Assembly (NCBI GenBank): GCA_004369045.1
Contig: ML213508.1
Coordinates: 1,350,976-1,414,975, forward strand
DNA: 64,000 bases
Source of the DNA: Heliocybe sulcata
Lineage: Eukaryota; Basidiomycota; Agaricomycetes; Gloeophyllales; Gloeophyllaceae
Direction: 5' to 3'
Made by a program: the position numbers and the translations under genes. Below the pieces are notes generated by a model that was given only the letters and a program-made list of their open reading frames with translations, did not search any database and was not told the origin of the DNA. Numbering within the stretch: the first letter of the stretch is position 1; every line of letters starts with the position of its first letter. This document shows, piece by piece, positions 55,433 to 64,000 of this stretch.

Positions 55433-57437
55433 ATGCAGTGGTATCAAATATTCCAAAACGGCCCAGAGTACGAGGCTAGGAAGCAGAACTCGACCTTCAC
55501 TCCCTCGAATCTCTCTCTGAAGGACGTACATGCCGCCGTCCCCAAGCATCTGTTCCAGAGGGACACCGCGAAAAGTCTCTACTACATCCTGCGACATGTG
55601 GCCTTGACCTACGCGTTCTACGTCCTCGGCACTCGGATAGATGCCTTTGCATGGACACTCGGCACGACATACGCCCTGCGCTACCCTGTCAGGGTTCTGC
55701 TGCGGTCAGCACTCTGGGTTACCTACTGGTTCTGGCAGAGCATCGCGTTCGCGGGGCTGTGGTGCTTAGGTGAGTATAGCTCCAGTCTCCTTCCACCGTA
55801 GTCCCCAGAGCTTGACAGTCCACTCAGGACATGAAGTAGGCTTGCCAACTCTGATGGTGGTGGGCGCGCGCAGCTCATCTCTTCCGTGTTAGACGGGACA
55901 CGATGCCCTATCGCCTCGCCCCTGGTTCAACGCCGTCGCGGGCATCATTCTGCATACGTTCATATTGGTCCCGTACTACTCCTGGAGGGTCACCCACCGC
56001 ACGCATCACGTATGCCCTGACTTTTCGACTGCGATCATTGCAGCGGCTGACAAGCGCCATCTGTCCTAGAAATCCACAAATAACACCGAACGTGATGAGA
56101 CGTACATTCCCCCGACGCGCAAGGATCTCAAGCTTCCTGATGGCAAGGTGGCGGTCAAGATGGACTACAAGGACATTATCGAAGAAACACCGGCGTATAC
56201 TCTGTTCAAGTTAGTCATGCGGCAGCTTTTGTAAGTGCCTATTTTACTCTGGAAGAGCGGTGGTCAATACCTTTGCCGATGTCAGGGGTTATCAGCTGTA
56301 TCTTTTGTGAGTTCAGTATGTTGACCCGCCCTTCACGGAGGAATGACTAGTGTACTATAGACACAATCGAAAAGGCAACCCGAAGTATCCGCCTTGGACC
56401 AGCGTAAGTTGGTAGAGGACCTCGGCCCGACTTCGTTATGTCTGATGCTCTTGCTATCTTTAGCATTACAAGCCGTCCTCACAGATCTTCAAGCCTGAGC
56501 AGCGTAAGTGGTCAATCCACCTCAAGTCAGTCCTCGCCGCTCAAGTCGACTGACGACTTTCAGGGCAATCCATCGTCGTCTCTAATGTCTGCATCGCGAC
56601 AATGCTCTCCATCCTCGCGATTTGGACGCACCAGACTAGTGGGCTATATATGTGGAAGCACTACTGGGTGCCGTGGTTGGTAAGCTCGTCGACGCTGATC
56701 ATTTGTGTAGAGTCTCTGACGTACTGGAATGGAAGTTTGCAAATAGCTGGTACGTGCGAAACTCGTCTGTATTCAATGTATTGTGGACTGACTTGTGTTC
56801 AGGATCGTCACCTTCACGTACCTCCAGCACTCGGATCCTACCATTCCTTACTACCGCAGGGTAGGTCGTGGAATCCCAGCCGTGCTCGGTGTACTGAGAT
56901 GATTTCTCTCTTAGGATCAGTGGACCTTTGCTCGAGGTGCTCTAGCTACGGTAGACCGACCTTTCTTCGGCTGGGTCGGACGGTTCTTCTTGCATAATGT
57001 TGGTTCATTGATTTCCCTTGCGTCTTCGGAGAAATACGAGAGCTTATTCATCATTGCAGATTGCGCATGACCATGTCGCCCACCACTTTTTCTCGATGAT
57101 CCCATTCTGTAAGTGCCCTTATACCATGAACAAAACGGTTATCTTACATGTGTTCAGACAACCAGCCCGCTGTTACAGAGGCAATTAAACCCGTGCTAGG
57201 CGACCATTACAATTACGATTCTACGGTGAGTCCCACCACAACCCTAAGGAGGATCCATTCACTTAGACTTCCCGACCCTTTCGGACGGTGATGCAGGGCA
57301 CGTTGTTTGCGCTGTGGCGATCCTTCCGGCAGTGCACGTTTATCGAGGATGACGGTGACGTTGTGTTCTTCAAGAACCAACAGGGAGAGGCTGTCCGCGA
57401 AGTCGCAGGATCTGCAGGGGTGGCGGGTGCTCAGTAA
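55433..57437 (+). CDS. Delta-12-type fatty acid desaturase, copy 3
   Basis: Starts [20 protein letters not shown] (NGPEYE also opens copy 1), then [20 protein letters not shown]. Histidine box 1 is HE joined over an intron to TGHDALSP, box 2 THRTHH and box 3 [25 protein letters not shown] and [19 protein letters not shown] fill the loop; [16 protein letters not shown] precedes box 3, and [14 protein letters not shown] lies at the C-terminus with the stop at 57435-57437. It has the most introns of the three copies, about eleven. It resembles copy 1 more than copy 2, suggesting a second, shared lineage of desaturase. Activity could be delta-12 or another regiospecificity. Confidence 0.9.
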
Positions 57438-58117
57438 TTCAAGCATGGCCGGGCCGAGCGACGGTGGCGTCTGCTTCTCAGCCTGGTTGTGAAGGGACCA
57501 TCCATGGTCACCCTTTGCGGTGAATATATATAATTTGCGGCGTATTCTGTCAGTGACCTGGCAACTATCGAATGATCTCCGTTTCTGAGTGTAGTAGGAC
57601 GCCGACTCTGCAAGCACTCTTTGTAGTGGTTACCCTCCTCGATCCGCTAATGAGACTAGTGGATCCTGCGTCGGGCGCGTTGCCATCGGGCTGCTGTGGC
57701 AAGTCGCGCGTCGCGACGCTGCATGCACCTTGTACTCTTGCTCCTCCGCGCGCGCCAAGTATACCTTCTGCGTCGACAGAGACCCTGCTACTGTCGATGT
57801 AACTCCACGATCGACAGCAGTTGCTGCGGCTGCCAGGGCTAGATCCGACTAGTGGTCGTTCTGAATACACTGAATCTCTGCCTCTTGTCGCCGTATTCTT
57901 GATTCGCGGCCTCTTCTCCTCGATACTGGCCCGAGGATCCAACCCTTTGACATTAGCTGGTAAAGACCGGGATGGCCGGTGTCCATCAAGACGATCTCAA
58001 GTCGAATGACTAGGCGTGCTATAACGGGGCCATCTGCGAGATTCCTGTCTTGTCCAGCAGTTTAAGAGGGACCAGGTATGGAGGATAATTGGCAACGACG
58101 ACTCCTCCACTGCTACA
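57438..58117. other. Intergenic region, nothing recognised
   Basis: 680 bases between desaturase 3 and the thioesterase. Short frames only; a TATATA stretch occurs near 57526. Confidence 0.4.
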
Positions 58118-59027
58118 ATGTCCAGACTGTCCCAGCCATTTACACCGACCGAAGAGGCGGTGCTCAACGAGTACGATCTGACGCCAGCGCCGACGCCGTG
58201 CTCATCCTCTACCAGCAAGCACCGCGGTTCTCGCTTAAATTGCAGTCGCGGTCAAGTTTGGGTGGATCCTCAATCTCTACCGAACTATGGCGACGCATCC
58301 CAGATAGGAGGCAATGCCCCAGAATGCGTGAAGCAACTCAACAATAACACGTTTGGCGCCTACGGCTTGGGAGATGAAGGGTGTTTTGGCTATGCAGTAG
58401 GAAAAGATCTGAGGTTTGTGGAAGTCAGTATAGACCGCCGTCAGGACAAAGGCGGGAGAATGGAGGCAACTACTGTGGCCGAGGTCGATGTGACGAAAAG
58501 TAAGGCATCTGCCCTCTCTCAGGAGATATTTCGCACTGAATATTACAATTTAGAGATGTTGAACGGTGCCGGTATGCTGCACGGGGGCTGTTTGGCGTAT
58601 CTCGTAGACATGTGAGTTCGTGTCTTCCGAATTCTTTCCCCATCTAACATTCGCCGTGCGGTTCCCAGGTGCTGCGCTACACCCTCCATCGTCTTGGGTC
58701 TAGTGCAAAGAATCAACGGAGTTGGCGTAACACAGGCTATGAACATTCTTTATCATTCTCCGGCACCATCGTAGGTTTGTTCAATACGAAACCGGTATCA
58801 AAAGGTTTATCTCTGCGTCACAGAGGCACAACGCTGCGAATCGTTAGCACCTCCGTTACCTTGGGTGGGCGCTGCATGACTTCTCGCTGTGAGGCAAGTT
58901 CTCCATGTAGCTTTCCGCGACACCTCGCAGAATTTTGATGGCGCAGTAGGTGATTGATCACCACAGTGGCCGATCAATAGCTTCGGCGTTTCTCAACAAA
59001 ATGCAGCCTAACACGGCTAAGCTATGA
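58118..59027 (+). CDS. HotDog-fold acyl-CoA thioesterase, PaaI/ACOT13-like
   Basis: Hydrolyses acyl-CoA to free acid and CoA. Exon 1 (58118 to about 58610) ends in LNGAGMLHGGCLAYLVDM, the HotDog 'HGG---LVD' motif. Exon 2 reads CCATPSIVLGLVQRINGVGV and exon 3 TTLRIVSTSVTLGGRCMTSR. The last exon (VIDHHSGRSIASAFLNKMQP) gives the final strand, with a stop at 59025-59027. Exons 3 and 4 are joined by an intron with a GC donor (GCAAGT, 58894). The N-terminal 130 residues before the HotDog core are long for this family and include a Ser/Pro-rich stretch of unknown role. It follows desaturase 3 on the same strand, in keeping with acyl-lipid metabolism. Confidence 0.85.
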
Positions 59028-59459
59028 CTTCTCCGTGGACGTCTCAGTTCGGTGAAAAAGCCGCCGATGCTAGAACGATGGTGTACGATACATCAAGCCC
59101 GAGTCTGGCCTCTGAACGTTAACCTTGAAGTCCACAATGTAAAAGAAACCTCGGAGAGGGGTTTATGTAATATGGTTGTATTTTCCAATGTTCAGCGTTA
59201 CGAGGTATCCGGAGTCCGTGTCTGGCGGATTCGGTCGACAAGTCCGGTCAGTCTTCGTCTTCCTCTTGAAGATACGCGCTATCCGCGGAAGTCTCCCTGG
59301 CATCACCGTCATGAGATGATGCCAAAGGCACCCTTTCATCGGGCAGGCCGACTTTACTGATCATTGAATCGCCCTATCGAAGGCTTATGAATTTCAACCA
59401 CAATTAGTCAACTAGCGACGTCCTTCTCTCACTTGCTGGCGCACCCCGAGCTCGCCCTC
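59028..59459. other. Gap before the GMC gene, possibly holding its first exon
   Basis: About 430 bases. The GMC reading frame stays open upstream of its first ATG (ATSFSHLLAHPELAL, from about 59412), so a small first exon may lie here. Nothing else recognised. Confidence 0.4.
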
Positions 59460-61828
59460 ATGCCCACCCATCCGCGCGTCTACTCTGCCCACCATGCCGC
59501 CTTTGCGAAGACGAAGTTTGGCGACGGCGGCTCGTCCACACCTGAGTTCGACTTCATTGTGGTGGGAGGCGGCCCCGCGGGATGCGCCCTAGCAGTACGC
59601 CTTGCCGAAAGCCCCGCCGGGTACTCTGTCCTTCTGCTTGAGCAGGGCACAACGTAAGAGACGTCGCGTGGTCGCGCTGGACTTGTAGTCTTAATTTATC
59701 CAAGTGTCGAGCAAAATCCAGAACTCCAGAATTCCACCAGGTTGCCGCTGCTTACCCGTTCTTTGCATGGCAGTTCCTTTGACGTCCAGTATCCAACCGT
59801 CGGGGAGAATCAGTTTGCTCACAAGGAGCTGAAGATTAACAATGGTGCGATTTGTTAGGCGTGTTCGACTTGTATATCACTGACGGCATCTTGCGTCTGC
59901 AGGCAAGGTACTGGGTGGATCCACCTGCATCAACTGGGGTATATGGACCAGAGGGCCGAAACGTACGATCTCTCGGACATCGCTCTCGAGTTACTGAGAG
60001 TAACTCTCATCCAGACGACTACGATCTATGGGCGCAACTGACCGGCAATCAGGAGCTATCGTGGGATGCGATGCTTCCGACGTTCAAGCGTGTAAGAGCC
60101 ATACCCTCGTGACGAGTACGTTTACTGATCGCCGTCTAGATCGAACGCCAGACAAGCGTGACCGTTGACAGCCCGCAAGGGCCCATATCCATCCGCTCGA
60201 GCTCGGAATCGCCCAGGGATAATTACTGGTCCGGTACGGCTGCTCTATCTCTTGAACAGGCAGGCTTCAAGAGACTACTGAATATTAATGATGGTGATAT
60301 GCTCGGGTACGGGGAACTTGTGGAGAACGTGGGTGAGAAGGGGCAGAGAGCCACCGCAAACGAGTATCTGAAGAAGACGAGCGCGGCAGGGCTGGAGGTG
60401 TGGACTGCCGTGCGGGCGGAGAAGATTGTGTTCGAAGGTGAGGGGGGAGACGGGAAGACGCGCGCTGTTGCTGTGTCTACGCATGTTGGCTTGGTGAGAG
60501 CAAGGAAGGAGATTGTAGGTGCAGCTTTCCCTCCTCATTGTTGCCGGTTTCAGTCATTTGTGGCTCGATTTATTAGATCTTGAGCGCCGGTGCTGTCCAG
60601 AGCCCGCATATCCTTCTGCTGTACGTTCTTGCCTTGCTGTGCAAATCGGTAACTGACACAGTGAATGATTTATTTAGCTCAGGCTTGGGCCCTCGCTCGC
60701 AATTGGACACTCACGGGATTCCTGTGATACATGACCTACCTGACGTGGGCCAGAACTTATGGGAGCATCCTTTCGTGGATATAAGGTTCGTATGTCATCG
60801 AAACATATAGCATGACACTCGTCAGTAACGGGGCTGTGGAATGTAGGTTCAAGCTGCGTAGTGACAAGCGACGAGACACGGCAGAGGACCTGGCTAGCCT
60901 CAGGACTGCCGGACGGCATTTGGACAAGTGGGCGAATGAAGGAAAGGGCATGATTAGTGGTATGCTGGGTTGTCGCATCGTTGCTGCTCATGGTACTAAA
61001 CTGAGAGCAGGGATCCCCGTGGAATGGTTCACGTTTACGAATCTGAAGGAGAGAATAGAGCCGATCTTAAATAAAGGTGCGCCTATTAGGAGTACTACTC
61101 GGGAAGTTGTAACGCGTCGTTGTTAGACTCCTCCATGACGGAATACGAGAAGAGCACTCTCCTGCGGCCTACTGTACCGCATGTCGAGCAATTCTTGCAC
61201 TACGGTCACGGTCTTACCGCAGCGCCCGACCCCTTCCAGTCTTCCTACATTTCCATCTCCAATGTCCTCCTGACTCCCCGGTCGCGAGGCTCCGTCTCTC
61301 TTGCACCAGGATCATTCAATGCAGCTCAGGAATCCCCGTGCGATCCGATAGACCCGCGCATGCCCCGTATCGAGGTGAATCAGCTGAAAGAGGAGGTGGA
61401 CCGCGAGATGATGGTCGCCTCGATCGAGAAGGCGTATGATGTGCTGAGTTCGAAGGCTTGGGAGGAGTTCTTGGAGCCCCAGGAGAAGCCTAGTAGAGAG
61501 GCGATTTTGGAGATCATTAAGGAGAGGCTTACGACGCGTGAGTGCCTCCCGACGAATCCTTGATTCGATGATTGAAGTAGGTATCCGCGTCTCAGTTTGG
61601 CATCTCGGAGGAACATGCGCGATGGAAACGACCTTTAACAAGGGAGTAGTCGACTCTACCTTCCGGGTACATGGTGTGGAGGGGCTGCGGGTGGCCGGTA
61701 TGGTGTCTTTCACGTCCTAGACTGACATACCGTTGATCAGTTCCATGTCCTCAGACACCAGCGTTATTCCCTTCCCGATATCCGCGCACACTCAGGCAGT
61801 GGCTTATGCTATTGGCGAGAAGGTATGA
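59460..61828 (+). CDS. GMC-family FAD oxidoreductase
   Basis: Glucose-methanol-choline oxidoreductase oxidising an alcohol or sugar with FAD. FDFIVVGGGPAGCALAVRLA is the FAD-binding Rossmann motif; GKVLGGSTCINWGIWTRG is GMC signature 1. ILSAGAVQSPHILLLSGLGP (joined over an intron) is GMC signature 2. The C-terminal catalytic block WHLGGTCAM carries a His, and SAHTQAVAYAIGEKV holds the second catalytic His; stop at 61826-61828. About eleven exons. No signal peptide is visible, so it may be intracellular, but the start is uncertain: the ATG at 59460 is the first Met, yet homologous-looking codons precede it. The substrate cannot be set from sequence; aryl-alcohol, alcohol or pyranose are all possible. 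Confidence 0.88.
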
Positions 61829-62347
61829 GGTGAATCAGGCACGTAGTTTCGTCGGTGTATTGATTGCTTCCTCGATAGGCTGCCGTCTTTATTGGGAGAG
61901 ATCATCCGTGAGCTGTTAATGCTATGAGGGTACGAGCATACGGGGTTGCATGCATACTTGCCACTTGCCTTCTGGGCAGACTCCCATGCTGCCCCATCCG
62001 AAATGACATAGATATTGAATGTACGAATAATGCACTGCCGACATTGCAGAGTCATTAATGAACAGAAACGTGGTATGCTATGCGCGCCGTAGTAACGGTC
62101 TCGTCGAGGAGACTTCCCTAGCGAGTCTAGGCTGTTCCTGCAAGCGGTTCTGCTTTCACCTCTTCTTCCTCCTCCTGTACACAAGCTGTAGAACGCAATG
62201 CATCTGGCGCGCATCGCTCAGTACAGCAATCCTCTGTCCAATGTCCGTCGGACGCCCGAGCATTTCGCCTACAAAACCCTGAGAACTGTCTCGCCTGTCT
62301 CTTTCCGCATGACTCGTGCTGGTCTATAAACTGCAGCTGTCTGGGGC
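61829..62347. other. Intergenic region, nothing recognised
   Basis: 519 bases between the GMC and aminotransferase genes. No frame with a domain. Confidence 0.4.
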
Positions 62348-63955
62348 ATGGTTGCTGGGATCCGTCTCCCTGCGCGTCCACGCTTACCTTCGCGCTTCTC
62401 GAGCAGTATGCCGGTCAGGCCCCTAACCCTCGACTCTGTGAACCCCGCTATTTTGAAGGTGCAGTATGCCGTCCGAGGCGAGCTCGCAATCAAGGCAGAG
62501 GAACATCGTTTGAAGCTCACGAAGGACGATCATGGCTTGCCTTTCAAAAGAGTTATAAACTCGAATATTGGGAACCCTCAGCAGAAGGGGTTGGATCAGC
62601 CGCCAATAACATGGACGAGGCAGGTGCGTTGGCGCGTGGACAGTAACCTTGAATCGTGGTCTCAGGTCGACAGTCTTTAGATTTGTGCGTTGATGGAATG
62701 GCCAGCGCTCATGGATCTTGCGCCGCAAGTCTTTCCGAAGGATGTTATTGCTCGCGCGAAGGAGCTGCAGGAGGATATCGGGTCCATTGGCGCTTACTCT
62801 CATAGCCAGGGTGTTCCCCTCATCCGCAAGAGCGTCGCACAGTTCATCGAAGGCGAGTAGCATTCTCCCAAAATGATGAATGATATACTCATTCGCATCC
62901 TGTTAGAACGCGATGGCTATCCATCGAACCCTGACCATATCTTCTTGACTGCTGGAGCTTCCGCCGGCGTCTCCCTCCTCATCTCAATGCTCATCACTCC
63001 CCCAAAGTCCGGCATTCTCATTCCTATTCCTCAATACCCCTTGTACACCGCTACTCTCGCTCAACATTCCGGAATTGCTATCCCCTACCATCTCGATGAG
63101 GCATCGGAGTGGTCCACGTCTCTCCATGAGATTGAAGGAGCGCTGGAGAAGTCCTACAAGGACGGCATCGAGCCCAAGGCTCTCGTCATCATCAACCCAG
63201 GTAACCCAACAGGTGCTCTCCTAGACGAGCACACCCAGGAAGAGCTTATCAAGCTCTGCGAGAAGCACAATCTCGTTCTACTAGCAGACGAAGTGTACCA
63301 GAGCAACCTACACAGCCCTGACTCTCATCCCTTCATCTCCTTCAAAAAGCTCGTCTGCCGCATGAACTCCCCCGTCGCGCTCTTCTCCTTCCACTCCATC
63401 TCCAAGGGCGTGCAGGGCGAGTGCGGGCGGCGCGGCGGGTACTTCGAGTGCACGAACGTCCCCGACCCCATCCTCTCCCTGATCTACAAGATGGTCTCTG
63501 TCGGCCTCTGCCCGCCGCTGACGGGCCAGATCGGCGTGGACTGCATGGTGCGTCCGCCCAAGCCCGGCGACGAATCGTACCCGCTCTGGAAGAAGGAAAC
63601 GGACTCGACCCATGCGGCCCTGGCGTCGCGCACGAAGATCATGGCGGAGAGGCTGAACAAGCTGCCGGGCGTGTCGTGCGTGTCCTCGCCGGGCGCGTTG
63701 TACCTCTACCCGAAGCTTGAGCTGCCCGAGAGCGCGATCGAGGCGGCGAAGCAGGCTGGCAAGAGTCCGGATACCTTTTACGCGCTGCAGCTGTTGGACG
63801 AGACAGGTATTTGCGTCGTCCCCGGGGAGGGTTTCGGGAAGAAGGATGGGCACAACTATTACCGACTGACCTGTTTGTGCCCTGGTGTGGAAGAGTATGT
63901 GGGTGCGCTGGAACAGTTCCATGTGAACTTCATGAAGAAGTATGGTGGCTTGTAA
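62348..63955 (+). CDS. Alanine aminotransferase
   Basis: PLP-dependent transaminase interconverting alanine and 2-oxoglutarate with pyruvate and glutamate. The first exon gives MVAGIRLPARPRLPSRFSSS, a basic, acid-free stretch like a mitochondrial presequence, followed by a second Met (62408) opening PVRPLTLDSVNPAILKVQYAVRG, the cytosolic-type start. Then INSNIGNPQQKG, YSHSQGVPLIRKSVAQFIE, HIFLTAGASAGVSLL, IINPGNPTGALL, LLADEVYQ and the PLP Lys in SISKG, followed by GECGRRGGYFE. The C-terminus is FHVNFMKKYGGL; stop at 63953-63955. Only about three introns. One likely uses a GC donor (GCGAGT at 62853) because that keeps the conserved FIE-x-RDGYPS spacing. Confidence 0.95.
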
Positions 63956-64000
63956 TGCCAATGACGATATCAATCCATGTCTTGGATGGATATTCGCGTG

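Overview
The window is fungal, almost certainly from a filamentous basidiomycete (Agaricomycetes type). The genes are split by many short introns of about 45-65 bases with GT(A/G)AGT donors, intergenic gaps are short, and the families fit: a DUF6533 seven-helix protein, a secreted sedolisin, GMC oxidoreductase, several delta-12 desaturases, and a Helitron carrying the DUF6570-like region usual in mushroom genomes. No rRNA gene, intact tRNA or CRISPR array was seen.

Layout. Positions 1 to about 15,950 are a transposon-rich island with no intact host gene: degenerate repeats (1-2800), a decayed multi-exon gene of an unrecognised family (about 3050-4548), the N-terminal part of a Helitron (4896-6460), a very long near-identical inverted repeat (arms 6461-8274 and 9700-11513 around a 1.4 kb loop), a broken Ty1/Copia gag fossil with a probable half-tRNA primer site (11480-12840), a tRNA-like SINE-type head (about 12840) and AT-rich spacer with diverged promoter-like repeats (13.1-15.9 kb).

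From about 16 kb the window becomes ordinary gene-bearing chromosome: sedolisin peptidase (-), tRNA-dihydrouridine synthase Dus3 (-), a USP25/28-like protein lacking two catalytic residues (+), a DUF6533 membrane protein (-), mitochondrial 2Fe-2S ferredoxin (-), Nit2-type omega-amidase (-), HMG-CoA lyase (+) and an F-box protein (+). Between these lie two short triplicated repeat blocks (29.6-30.8 kb and 33.5-33.95 kb).

From 41.8 to 59.0 kb the content is mostly lipid metabolism: three delta-12-type desaturases (41780-43571 -, 48419-50129 +, 55433-57437 +), two alpha/beta hydrolases, serine palmitoyltransferase subunit LCB2 and a HotDog thioesterase. Each desaturase has a divergently transcribed lipid-type enzyme at its 5' side: desaturase 1 with a YheT/ABHD-type hydrolase, desaturase 2 with an HSL-type hydrolase, desaturase 3 with LCB2. 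Desaturated acyl chains, acyl-ester hydrolysis, acyl-CoA hydrolysis and sphingoid-base synthesis could therefore share regulation; this is inference from position. The window ends with a GMC oxidoreductase and alanine aminotransferase. Exon boundaries were read by eye from splice consensus and frame continuity, so individual junctions could be off, but the gene identities rest on clear family motifs.
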